This document shows positions 26,518-34,816 of a stretch of 64,000 nucleotides of DNA, piece after piece. Below the pieces are notes generated by a model, which did not search any database, had not been told where the DNA came from, and saw nothing but the letters and a program-made list of their open reading frames with translations. The DNA comes from JANQPX01 sp965204405 (GTDB taxonomy: Bacteria > Pseudomonadota > Alphaproteobacteria > Geminicoccales > Geminicoccaceae). A program made the translations under genes and the position numbers. How positions within the stretch are numbered: the first letter of the stretch is position 1; each line of letters begins with the position of its first letter. Location: assembly GCA_965204405.1 (NCBI GenBank), contig CBDBEN010000004.1:496001-560000 (forward strand), given 5' to 3'.

Positions 26518-27852
26518 ATGACCATCTCGCTCCTTGGTTTCGCCGCCGTTCTGATCCTCGCTTTCCTTCGCCTGCCAATCGCGTTTGCCATGGGCATCGT
26601 CGGCGCTGTCGGCTTTGCCGCCCTCAATGGCTGGCGCTGGAAGGCCTCTCTATCACCGGCAGCCGGCACCGTGCTCGACACGCTGCAAACCGAAAGCCTC
26701 TCGGTCATTCCGCTGTTCATCCTCATGGGCATGCTGGTCAGCCGCGCCGGGCTCGCCAAGGAGCTTTACCGCGCGTCCCATGCCTTTCTGGGTCACCGCA
26801 AAGGCGGGCTCTCCATGGCGACCATCGTCGCCTGCGGCGGCTTTTCCGCGATTTGCGGCTCGTCGCTGGCGACCGCCGCCACCATGTCCAAGGTCGCCAT
26901 GCCGGAGATGCGGAAATTCGGCTATGCCGACCAACTCGCCACCGCCTCGATCGCCGCCGGCGGCACGCTCGGAATCCTGATCCCACCCTCGGTCATCCTG
27001 ATCATCTACGGCATCATGACCGAACAGAGCATCGACAAGCTGTTCCTCGCCGGCATAATCCCCGGGATGCTCGGGATTTTTTTCTACTTGACTGCAGTGC
27101 GCTGGACTGTCTGGAGAACACCCGATGCCGGGCCAGCCGGCGACCGAACCAGCTGGGGCGACAGGTTTAAAGCTCTCAGTCAGGTCTGGGGTATCGTGCT
27201 GCTTTTCGTTGCCATCCTGGGCGGCATCTATCTCGGCATCTACACGGTCACCGAAGCGGCGGGCATCGGGGCGGGCGGCGCGCTCCTGATCGCGCTGTTC
27301 AGAGGCCAGCTCACACTTCAAAGCTTGTCCGAGGCCCTGATCGAGACCGTCAAGACCACCGCTATGCTGTTCGCCGTTCTGATCGGCGCTCAGATCTTCC
27401 AGCGGTTCATCGTACGTGCCGGCATGCCGGACGACCTGCTGGCCTTCGTCACCGGCTTCGACATTTCGCCGCTGGCGGTGATCTTCCTGATCCTCCTGGT
27501 TTACATCCTCCTCGGCTGCGTGTTCGAGAGCCTCTCCATGCTGCTGCTCACCGTGCCGGTCTTTGCGCCGCTGGTCGCCGAGCTTGGCCTGTTCCCCGCC
27601 TATGCCGGCGCCCAGGCGGAAGAAGTCGCGCTCATCTGGTTCGGCATCATCGTCGTGGTGGTCACCGAAATCAGCCTGATCACGCCGCCGGTGGGCCTCA
27701 ATGTCTTCGTCCTCAAAGGCGTGCTCGGCGACGTCTCCACCGGCACCATCTTCAAAGGCGTCACCCCCTTCTGGATCGCCGATATTTTTCGGCTGCTGCT
27801 ATTAGTACTCGTACCGACACTTGTCCTGTTCGTTCCGCTGTCATCGGGATGA
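26518..27852 (+). CDS. dctM: TRAP transporter large permease (DctM)
   Basis: 444 residues with about 12 membrane segments, the normal DctM size. Conserved elements include VIPLFILMGMLVSRAG near residue 65, ICGSSLATAATMSKVAMPEM near residue 115, and GGTLGILIPPSVILIIYG near residue 155. The second half has PPVGLNVFVLKGV. It forms the sodium-dependent transport channel with DctQ. No obvious terminator hairpin follows. Confidence 0.94.
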   Translation: MTISLLGFAAVLILAFLRLPIAFAMGIVGAVGFAALNGWRWKASLSPAAGTVLDTLQTESLSVIPLFILMGMLVSRAGLAKELYRASHAFLGHRKGGLSMATIVACGGFSAICGSSLATAATMSKVAMPEMRKFGYADQLATASIAAGGTLGILIPPSVILIIYGIMTEQSIDKLFLAGIIPGMLGIFFYLTAVRWTVWRTPDAGPAGDRTSWGDRFKALSQVWGIVLLFVAILGGIYLGIYTVTEAAGIGAGGALLIALFRGQLTLQSLSEALIETVKTTAMLFAVLIGAQIFQRFIVRAGMPDDLLAFVTGFDISPLAVIFLILLVYILLGCVFESLSMLLLTVPVFAPLVAELGLFPAYAGAQAEEVALIWFGIIVVVVTEISLITPPVGLNVFVLKGVLGDVSTGTIFKGVTPFWIADIFRLLLLVLVPTLVLFVPLSSG

Positions 27853-27958
27853 GTCTGGCGCTGGAACGGTTGATAGATTTCCGTCCTTGCTTCTGCTGAC
27901 TGTTGGTGAGCCGACACAGGTTCAATTCACCCTTCACAGAAGAAGTCATTTTGGATGA

Positions 27959-28609
27959 TCAGGGGGCATTAGGGTTGCTGCAGGTGACACCAGCTACGCA
28001 CTCTAACTCAAAAAAAAGCGACGCCGCTTTTGCCAAGTTCTGTGTAACGGCTGAACTATTTATGTAGTCAATACCTGGATTATTGCAGTCGGCATCGCCG
28101 CTAACGTCACAACCTTGCTTGTAGAATGAAAGTGCTTTTGTCATGTCACGATCGACATCGCGCCCCATTTCATAGATCAGGCCGAGTTCAAAACATCCTC
28201 CAGCGTAACCACCTTCACATGCCTTTTTGAAGTGTCCAAAGGATTTTACCAAATATTCACTTGATAAATTGTCACCTTCAATGTCTGCCGACTGATAAAT
28301 ACGCGAAGCATGAATATAGGCGATGCCAATTTTGCTGCAACTTTCAAAATCGCCATCATCACATTTGCCTACAAGAGAGTTAATCGTAAATTTAGCAATT
28401 TCACCATTTCCATCCCTCACTGATATTGTTTCCAAGTTGTTTTTTTCATGATAAATGTAAGCCACCTCTTCTCCTTTTGAATTTATAGATTTAATCGATT
28501 TTGATTTACTAGATGAGTAAAAATCACACGAAAACGAAAAAGAAGCAACTAATGCGACAAGCATTGCCGTTTTTACTTTTTGATACTTTTCTGTTATTAT
28601 GATAGTCAT
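27959..28609 (-). CDS. AT-rich Sel1-repeat lipoprotein, probable foreign gene
   Basis: 216 residues from the ATG at 28609, which has AAGGAA 6 nt upstream; the longer frame to 28630 lacks this. The leader ends in SFSFSC, a lipobox-like site. The middle and C-terminal parts hold Sel1-type alpha-helical repeats, for example HFKKACEGGYAGGCFELGL and MTKALSFYKQGCD. Many cysteines are spaced as in Sel1 beta-lactamase-like HcpA proteins. Base composition and codon use (AAA, ATA, TTA frequent) differ clearly from the neighbours, so recent transfer is likely. Specific function unknown. Confidence 0.75.
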   Translation of the reverse strand: MTIIITEKYQKVKTAMLVALVASFSFSCDFYSSSKSKSIKSINSKGEEVAYIYHEKNNLETISVRDGNGEIAKFTINSLVGKCDDGDFESCSKIGIAYIHASRIYQSADIEGDNLSSEYLVKSFGHFKKACEGGYAGGCFELGLIYEMGRDVDRDMTKALSFYKQGCDVSGDADCNNPGIDYINSSAVTQNLAKAASLFFELECVAGVTCSNPNAP

Positions 28610-28797
28610 CGTATATTCCTTGAATATCAATTGATTTTATCATACGCTTTGCAGGCAGATATTCTAAATCATTTTAGTCCAAAATGACCAAAAAATATAT
28701 CCTCGCGATCGCAAATCCTACGAACTGGTTCCTATGGGTCAGTAGCTCGCATTGGGAATGATTGGTTCGTGTCCGGATTCGCGAAGAAAGCGATATC

Positions 28798-30246
28798 TTA
28801 GTGGTCACCGATCATCTTCCGCACCTCGGCAGCCACGACCTTGCCCATGGCATTGCGGGGTAGAGCATCGACGACGACGACGTCTTTGGGGTGTTTGTAG
28901 CGGGCGAGCTTGCCGTTGAAGGCTCGATCGACGTCTCCGTCGGCAAGGGCATGGCGCACTGCGATCACCGCAACCGGAACCTCGCCCCATCGGGGATCGG
29001 GCCTGCCGACCACGGCGACCTCCTTGATCGCGGGATGGGCGCGCAGCACCCGTTCCAGCTCGGCCGGATAGATGTTTTCGCCGCCGGAGATGATGACATG
29101 CTTGATGCGGTCGGCGAACCAGTAGTGACCATCACCATCACGGGTCGCGACGTCGCCTGTTCGAAACCAGCCATTGACGATGGCCAGCCCGGTTTCCGCC
29201 TCGTCCCGCCAGTACGCCTTGAGGATGTTCCTTCCCTTGATCCAGATTTCACCGGGCTCGCCGTCAGGCGCATCGGTGCCATCTTGGCGAACCAGCCTTA
29301 CGCTGCAGGCCATGCCGGCCCGCCCAATGGCGCCGACCGTTGTCATCGCCTCGTCGATCCGCTGATAAATGGCAAAGGGTGAGGTTTCAGTGGCGCCGTA
29401 GATCTGGATCATGGGCACGCCCCGTCGATGCACGGCGTCGATGAGTTCGACCGGCACGTCGGTGGATCCAATGGACAAGGCGCGAAGCGATGAAAGATCG
29501 GCCCCGGCCCAGCCCGGTGTCCCCATGATCGCACTAAGGACGGTCGGCACGACGATGGCCAGGTTCACGTCCTGCAGCGCGGCGCAGGCGGTCTCGGGAT
29601 CGAATTTCTCATGAAGGACGACGGTCGCACCGATGGAAAAGGCCGGTGTCGGCATGATGTTGAGGCCACCCACATGAAACATCGGCAGCATGTTTAGGAC
29701 GATGTCGTCCGCCGTCATCCGGTGAGCGTCCACGCTCATCAGGGCATTCGCGACAAGCGCTGCCTGGGTCAGAACAACCCCTTTCGGCCTGCCCGTCGAG
29801 CCTGATGTGTAGACGATCAAAAGCGGATCGTCCTCGTCACCGTCCGGCCCCTTTGAAGGCTGACCGATCTCATCCCCCACCCGCAGAATGCGAGGGCCTG
29901 TCACACGCCTGGCCTCGACGCTGAAATGCTGGTCATGGATCAGGAGCTTGGGCTCACAGTCACCGATGATCAGGACGGTCTCCTCTTCGGCCAGACGCCA
30001 GTTCAGCGGTACCAGAACAGCACCGATCCGGGCACAGGCAAAAAGCAAGACGAGAATCTCGGGATGGTTCATGCCGTACCAAGCGACACGATCGCCGCGC
30101 TGGACACCGGCGCCGGAGAGAGCGCGGGCGCGGGCCAGGATCTCCTCGGCCAGCCGCGCATAGGTGACGCTCGTTCCGCCGAAGATCAGCGCCGGTTTGT
30201 CGGGTGTTTTCGAGGCAGCGTCGCTGATCCAGCGATCAATCGCCAT
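28798..30246 (-). CDS. AMP-binding acyl/aryl-CoA ligase, last gene of the Liv-NicX operon
   Basis: 482 residues of the ANL adenylation superfamily. The phosphate-binding loop is LIVYTSGSTGRPKGVVLT (about residue 160). A later ATETSP-type motif is IYGATETSPF. The hinge and C-terminal domain contain GWFRTGDVATRD and GGENIYPAELERVL, and the catalytic Lys region is PRNAMGKVV. It activates a carboxylate with ATP and joins it to CoA. Its start overlaps the dehydrogenase-fold gene by 11 bp, so it belongs to the same catabolic operon. The acid could be the substrate or a ring-cleavage product. Confidence 0.9.
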   Translation of the reverse strand: MAIDRWISDAASKTPDKPALIFGGTSVTYARLAEEILARARALSGAGVQRGDRVAWYGMNHPEILVLLFACARIGAVLVPLNWRLAEEETVLIIGDCEPKLLIHDQHFSVEARRVTGPRILRVGDEIGQPSKGPDGDEDDPLLIVYTSGSTGRPKGVVLTQAALVANALMSVDAHRMTADDIVLNMLPMFHVGGLNIMPTPAFSIGATVVLHEKFDPETACAALQDVNLAIVVPTVLSAIMGTPGWAGADLSSLRALSIGSTDVPVELIDAVHRRGVPMIQIYGATETSPFAIYQRIDEAMTTVGAIGRAGMACSVRLVRQDGTDAPDGEPGEIWIKGRNILKAYWRDEAETGLAIVNGWFRTGDVATRDGDGHYWFADRIKHVIISGGENIYPAELERVLRAHPAIKEVAVVGRPDPRWGEVPVAVIAVRHALADGDVDRAFNGKLARYKHPKDVVVVDALPRNAMGKVVAAEVRKMIGDH

Positions 30247-31486
30247 CCGTCTCGCCCGCCTCGTACAAGGCGCCCTTGCCCAGCATGTCCAGGCAAAGCT
30301 CTGCCGTCCATGGCAGCATCAGCGACCCGCAGCGGCTGTCCCGGTAAAGACGCTCCAGCGGCAGCGAGCGCAGCATGGACTGGCCGCCGCAGGTCCTGAT
30401 CGCGAGTTGCGCCAGCTCGTTGGCATTTTCCATCACCGTATGCTGGGCGACCCAGGCGCGCATCAAACTATCTTTCGAAGGATCCGGCCTTGCCTCAGAA
30501 ATCGCCTGGAACCAGACCGCCTTGGCCTGCTCCAGCATCACCCGCATCTGGGCAACGGCAAGCTGCTTGGTCGGGTACATCCGGCGCTTGACCGGCGGCA
30601 TGCCCGGCACCTCGCCGCGGAGATAGGCGACGGTGAAGTCATAGCTGGCCTGGGCGATCCCCATATAGGAGGGCGTGAGCGTCATGAACATATGGGGCCA
30701 GCGCGACGCCGCCTCGGGATAGACGCCCTGCGGCATCAATTGCCCCTCGTCCGGCACGAACACGTCCTCGAGGAGCAGCGTGCGCGAGACCGTGCCGCGC
30801 ATGCCCAGCGGATCCCAGTCCCCAACAACCTTGACACCCTCTGCATCGGCCGGAACGGCGATATACATGGTGTTGCGCCTTGACGGCTCATCGTCCGGCT
30901 TCTGCAAGGCCGTGCAGAGCGCGCCGTAATAGTCCGCATGGCCGGAGAGAGAGGCGAAGATCTTCTTGCCATTGATCCGCCAGCCGCCATCGACCTTGAG
31001 CGCCGTGGTGCCGAACGCCTTGAATCCCGCTGCCGCAGCGCCGCCTTCGGAAAACGGCTGGGCATAAATCTTACCGTCGTCGACAATCCGCCTGTAATGC
31101 AGCCTGCGCATCCCATGATGCTCGGCCCGGACATCCTCCGGCAGCTCCAGCCGGTCCAGGAGATCACCGGTCCAGAGGCAAGAGGAGACATGCATGTTGA
31201 AGGTCAGCGCCGTCGAGCCGCAATAGCGCCCGATCTCGGCCGCGGTCAGCATGTAGGTCTTGAGATCGGCACCGAAACCGCCTTCGGATGTAGGGATACA
31301 GATCGCCAGAAGGCCGGCAGCGGCGAGGTCCTTGTAGTTCTCCGTGGGAAAGGTTGCGTCCCGGTCATACGCCGCTGCCCGGGGAGCGAAACGGGCAGCA
31401 GCCAAGTCGCGGGCAAGCGTGCAAAGTTCGGCCTGCTTCGAGGTCAGGCCCCAGGCTTCCGGGTCGAACAGAGCGGCATCGTTCAT
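30236..31486 (-). CDS. Acyl-CoA dehydrogenase-fold flavoprotein lacking the usual catalytic Glu
   Basis: 416 residues with the three-domain acyl-CoA dehydrogenase architecture: alpha-helical N-domain to about residue 125, beta-domain 130-240 (FSEGGAAAAGF, GWRINGKKIFAS), and C-terminal helices. The usual FAD-binding QxxGG region is present as RTCGGQSMLRSLPLERLYRD. The position that normally reads YEGT, with catalytic Glu, here reads LPWTAEL (residues 391-397). The protein may therefore be an oxygenase or oxidase of this fold rather than an alpha-beta dehydrogenase; some related members instead place the base elsewhere. It overlaps the hydrolase gene by ATGA and the ligase gene by 11 bp. Confidence 0.85.
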   Translation of the reverse strand: MNDAALFDPEAWGLTSKQAELCTLARDLAAARFAPRAAAYDRDATFPTENYKDLAAAGLLAICIPTSEGGFGADLKTYMLTAAEIGRYCGSTALTFNMHVSSCLWTGDLLDRLELPEDVRAEHHGMRRLHYRRIVDDGKIYAQPFSEGGAAAAGFKAFGTTALKVDGGWRINGKKIFASLSGHADYYGALCTALQKPDDEPSRRNTMYIAVPADAEGVKVVGDWDPLGMRGTVSRTLLLEDVFVPDEGQLMPQGVYPEAASRWPHMFMTLTPSYMGIAQASYDFTVAYLRGEVPGMPPVKRRMYPTKQLAVAQMRVMLEQAKAVWFQAISEARPDPSKDSLMRAWVAQHTVMENANELAQLAIRTCGGQSMLRSLPLERLYRDSRCGSLMLPWTAELCLDMLGKGALYEAGETDGD

Positions 31487-32256
31487 GGGTCCAGCCTCCG
31501 ATAAAAGGCGCGGAGAATTCCGTTGACCTCCTCCGGCACTTCCTGATTGATCATATGGCCGGCACCCGAAAGTTCGTGATACTCGGCATCCAACAGCTTG
31601 TCCGCCATCTTCCGCATCGTTCGTGCAGGCGCGTTTTGATCTTCCGATCCTGCGATCAGACAGGCGGGAAGCGTAATGCCTGCCAGATCATCCCGCCGAT
31701 CGAAAGTGACGAGGCAGGCGAGGACGTTTCGCCACGCTGTTTCGCTCACTCTGGCCATCGAGGCCTCGATCTCGTCGATACAGGCCTTGCCGGCCTTCGA
31801 GCCGACAATGGTCTTCGCGGCTTTCGCCGCGATCTCCGCCATCGTCCCGCCGGCATCGAGCGGGGCCAAGCGCGCCTTCAAAAAAGCTTGTCTGAAGCTT
31901 TCATCCCGCCCGCCGAAGCTCGACGTCGCGCCGATGAGCGCAAGGGAGCGCACTTGCTCCGGCCGTTTGAGCGCATGCTCGATCGCGACCATGCCGCCGA
32001 TCGAATGTCCAAGCAGATGAGCGCTGTCAAAGCCGAGAGCGGCCATGAAGTCGGACAAAGCATCAGATAAGAGCGCGAAGCTCAACGGACGTGGCACGCT
32101 TTGCCCATAGCCAGGCATGTTCCAGGCGATCACCCGATGTCCCGCCAACCCGTTCAGCTGATGGCGAAAGCTATCTCCATGTCCGCCGATGCCATGCAGG
32201 CAGATGATCGGCGGGCCTTCACCCTGTTCCTCGTACTCGATTCCTGCCGCAATCAC
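31483..32256 (-). CDS. Alpha/beta hydrolase in the NicD (N-formylmaleamate deformylase) position
   Basis: 257 residues from a GTG at 32256 overlapping the end of the dioxygenase gene (GTGTGA), with AAGGG 9 nt upstream. The fold is clear: oxyanion region CLHGIGGHGDS, nucleophile elbow GHSIGG with Ser85, an acid near GSEDQNAP, and the His in SGAGHMINQE. It is the same size as NicD, and its place directly after a NicX-like dioxygenase suggests hydrolysis of the formyl-amide or other ring-cleavage product. Sequence alone does not prove that specificity; many C-C and ester hydrolases look similar. Confidence 0.85.
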   Translation of the reverse strand: MIAAGIEYEEQGEGPPIICLHGIGGHGDSFRHQLNGLAGHRVIAWNMPGYGQSVPRPLSFALLSDALSDFMAALGFDSAHLLGHSIGGMVAIEHALKRPEQVRSLALIGATSSFGGRDESFRQAFLKARLAPLDAGGTMAEIAAKAAKTIVGSKAGKACIDEIEASMARVSETAWRNVLACLVTFDRRDDLAGITLPACLIAGSEDQNAPARTMRKMADKLLDAEYHELSGAGHMINQEVPEEVNGILRAFYRRLDP

Positions 32257-33287
32257 ACCAACTTGCCCTTTTCCACGACCAGCGCGCCATCCAGGGCGAT
32301 GTCGCATCCCATCATCGGCAGATCGAAATGGCCAGACGTGAACCGTCCGGCAAATTCGTTCGCCCCGGTCGAGTACAAAAAATTGCCGGCGACCGCGCGG
32401 AGTTCCGTGCCGTTGGTGTCCCGCCGGTCATACATGGTGAGTGCCTCATAGCGTGCGCCGGGATTTAGCCCCCAGCCGACATGGGAGGTGGCATAGGCCT
32501 CTTTTTCTCCAAAGGCCGAGAGATAGTCGCGCATCAGCATCGCATCCGTTCCAGTGCCGTCGATCCGGATCACGTAGTCGTTCTCGATGGTCAGATCGAC
32601 GGCGCTCTCGACATAGCGCTTGAACGTCAGGTTCATATCACCCGGACGAAAAGCGAGCCGTCCGTTGACCGATCCGGCCTTGGGAAAGCTAACCACCACC
32701 CCGCCCGGCCAGTGGGCGAGCGTGCCGGGACGATCGGTCCACCCCCAAACACCGACCGTCACCGCCTCCTCCAGTGCAACCGAGAGATCGGTGCCATCAC
32801 CGGAACGCACCGTCATCTGCCGCGCCGCGCGACAACGGGCAACGGCATCTTTCGTCCGTTCCTTCAACTCCGTTTTCGGCACCAGGCGGGCGAGCGCTTC
32901 CGGATGCTCGTTCGACACCGTCATGATCCGGGCTCCGCCCTTAAGGATCGCAGCTGTCTCGCGCGCATGCATCAACCCCTCGACCGTAAGATCAATCACC
33001 ACATCGGACGCCGCCAACGCCTCGACGGCAACCCGTTGCCCGGTCAGCGCCAGCGACGCCCCGGAGGAGCGGATGATCGGCCCGCCTCCGGCAGGAGGTG
33101 TGGGCACCCGCAAGTGAACATGAGAAAGGCCGAGATGCCCTAGCGCCAGCTCGGCCAGATGCACGTTCAAGGGACGGGATTGGCTTTCCGAAAGGATAAC
33201 GACCTGCTCGTCCGCCTTGATCCGGCAAAGCTCGAACACGGCTGCAAAGGCATCGATCCACGCAGTTTCGATCCGATCGGTCAGCAT
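32253..33287 (-). CDS. NicX-like ring-cleaving dioxygenase (2,5-dihydroxypyridine 5,6-dioxygenase family)
   Basis: 344 residues, close to NicX of Pseudomonas (about 350). The family has an M29-aminopeptidase-like fold but uses Fe(II) to cleave 2,5-dihydroxypyridine to N-formylmaleamate. Candidate ligands are His269 in SHVGWG and His320 and Asp322 in GHFDLP, matching the His/His-x-Asp set described for NicX (265, 318, 320). Other NicX-like stretches are WGWTDRPGTLAHWPGG, FPKAGSVNGRL and TIENDYVIRIDG. The hydrolase gene overlaps its end and a Liv-type importer lies upstream on the same strand. The substrate could be any dihydroxylated N-heterocycle. An aminopeptidase label is common for this family and is less likely here. 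Confidence 0.85.
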   Translation of the reverse strand: MLTDRIETAWIDAFAAVFELCRIKADEQVVILSESQSRPLNVHLAELALGHLGLSHVHLRVPTPPAGGGPIIRSSGASLALTGQRVAVEALAASDVVIDLTVEGLMHARETAAILKGGARIMTVSNEHPEALARLVPKTELKERTKDAVARCRAARQMTVRSGDGTDLSVALEEAVTVGVWGWTDRPGTLAHWPGGVVVSFPKAGSVNGRLAFRPGDMNLTFKRYVESAVDLTIENDYVIRIDGTGTDAMLMRDYLSAFGEKEAYATSHVGWGLNPGARYEALTMYDRRDTNGTELRAVAGNFLYSTGANEFAGRFTSGHFDLPMMGCDIALDGALVVEKGKLV

Positions 33288-33336
33288 GACAGTCTCCCCA
33301 GATCACGAGCCTACAGGAAAAGCATCCGTCGTTCGA

Positions 33337-34044
33337 TCATACCGACAAATACATGTCCCGAACGGCCTCATCCGCCGCCAGCGCCGCCATGGTCCCCTCG
33401 AAGCGAAGCGTGCCTTTCTCGATGATAAAGGCGTGATCGGCAATGCCGCGCGCGAAGTGCAGGTTCTGCTCGGACAGCAGGATGGACAAGCCCTGCTGTT
33501 TGAGCGACGCAATCGCCGCCGCCATCTGCTCGACGATCACCGGAGCAAGGCCCTCGGAAGGCTCGTCCAGCAGGATTAGGCTCGGGTTGCCCATCAGCGT
33601 GCGCGCAATGGAGAGCATCTGCTGCTCGCCCCCGCTCATTTCCTTGCCGAGATTTTTCCGGCGCTCGGCCAGGTTCGGAAACAGCTCGAACAGCCGCTCG
33701 ACTGTCCAAACCTCCAGGTCGCCGAGCACCGGTCGGTGCCGCCTCCCAACATCGAGATTTTCGAGGATCGTGAGGTCAGGAAAAACTCGCCGGTCCTCGG
33801 GCACGTAACCGATCCCCAGCTTCGCGATGCGATGGCTGGGCTCGTCGCTGATATCGACGCCATCGAATCGGACCTTGCCTGACGCGGCTGGAATGAGGTG
33901 CATAATGGCTTTCAGCGTCGTCGACTTGCCGGCACCGTTTCGCCCAAGGAGGGCCGCAACCTCGCCTTTTCCGACAGCCAGGCTCAGCCCATGTAGGATA
34001 TGGGCGCGTCCGTAGAAACGATCGAGCCGATCGACCTCAAGCAT
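33337..34044 (-). CDS. livF: Branched-chain-type ABC importer ATPase LivF
   Basis: 235 residues starting MLEVDRLDRFYGRAHILHG at 34044, the canonical LivF start; it overlaps livG by 8 bp. Walker A is GRNGAGKST, the signature is MSGGEQQMLSIARTL, and Walker B is LILLDEPSEGLAP, all intact. With LivG, LivHM and LivK it forms a HAAT-family importer. Since the catabolic genes follow after 49 bp on the same strand, the importer probably takes up their substrate rather than leucine. Confidence 0.93.
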   Translation of the reverse strand: MLEVDRLDRFYGRAHILHGLSLAVGKGEVAALLGRNGAGKSTTLKAIMHLIPAASGKVRFDGVDISDEPSHRIAKLGIGYVPEDRRVFPDLTILENLDVGRRHRPVLGDLEVWTVERLFELFPNLAERRKNLGKEMSGGEQQMLSIARTLMGNPSLILLDEPSEGLAPVIVEQMAAAIASLKQQGLSILLSEQNLHFARGIADHAFIIEKGTLRFEGTMAALAADEAVRDMYLSV

Positions 34045-34816
34045 GGGTCTCGTCCGTGCCACTGCTCCCGAACATCGTCCCGCCGCCAAGATAGACCTCC
34101 TGGACCAACGCGTTCGCCCGAACCTCATCGGCAGTGCCTTCGGCGATCAGGCCCCCACGATTGAGGACCATGATGCGATGGGCATGCTCGAAAACCACGT
34201 CCATGTCATGCTCGGTGAACAGAACCGAAATCCCCTCCTCGGCGACGATGCCGGCGATCAGGCGCATCAGCTCGGCTCGCTCATTGGGCGCCATGCCGGC
34301 GGTAGGCTCGTCCATCAGCAAAAGCTTCGGCTCGTTGGCAAGCGCCATTGCGAGCTCCAGGCGCTTGAGGTCGCCATAGGCCAGAACGCTGGCCGCGCGT
34401 TCAGCTTGGTCGACCATACCGACCCGGGCCAGCAACCCGCCGGCCGCCTCGACATGGCGGTGCGCCGCACGCGGCCACAGCCTCACGATGTCGCGATGAT
34501 GGGAAAGCAGGGCCATCTGCACATTTTCGCGCACGGTCATGGACGGAAAGGTCGCGGTGATCTGAAACGTCCGACCCACCCCCATCCGCCATATTTTCCG
34601 AGGGCTGAGACCGATGAGTTCGTGTCCAGCCAAGGTGACCGATCCCGCGTCCGGCCGAAGCTGGCCGTTCAGCATGTTGAAGCAGGTGGTCTTGCCGGCG
34701 CCGTTCGGTCCGATCATCGCCAGAAGCTCGCTGGCCTCAAGGTCGAAGTCGACGCGGTCGACGGCGGTTACGCCGCCGAACGACTTGGTCAGTCCTCGAA
34801 CCTCGAGCACGGCCAT
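34037..34816 (-). CDS. livG: Branched-chain-type ABC importer ATPase LivG
   Basis: 259 residues starting MAVLEVRGLTKSFGG at 34816, overlapping the permease stop by ATGA. Walker A GPNGAGKTT and Walker B LLLMDEPTAGMAP are intact. The signature reads LAYGDLKRLELAMALA, the normal LivG form (YGxxRxLEIA). VGRTFQITATFPSMTVREN is also diagnostic. Confidence 0.93.
   Translation of the reverse strand: MAVLEVRGLTKSFGGVTAVDRVDFDLEASELLAMIGPNGAGKTTCFNMLNGQLRPDAGSVTLAGHELIGLSPRKIWRMGVGRTFQITATFPSMTVRENVQMALLSHHRDIVRLWPRAAHRHVEAAGGLLARVGMVDQAERAASVLAYGDLKRLELAMALANEPKLLLMDEPTAGMAPNERAELMRLIAGIVAEEGISVLFTEHDMDVVFEHAHRIMVLNRGGLIAEGTADEVRANALVQEVYLGGGTMFGSSGTDETHA

Noticed and set aside
26013..27170. Plus-strand frame of 385 codons spanning dctQ and dctM
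   Set aside because: It is very rich in Arg, His and Pro and shares no domain; DctQ and DctM lie in other frames with proper membrane segments.
32253..33287. Leucyl aminopeptidase (M29) label for the dioxygenase
   Set aside because: The ligand pattern His, His-x-Asp and the long stretches around it fit NicX better than M29 peptidases; fold relationship explains the usual label.
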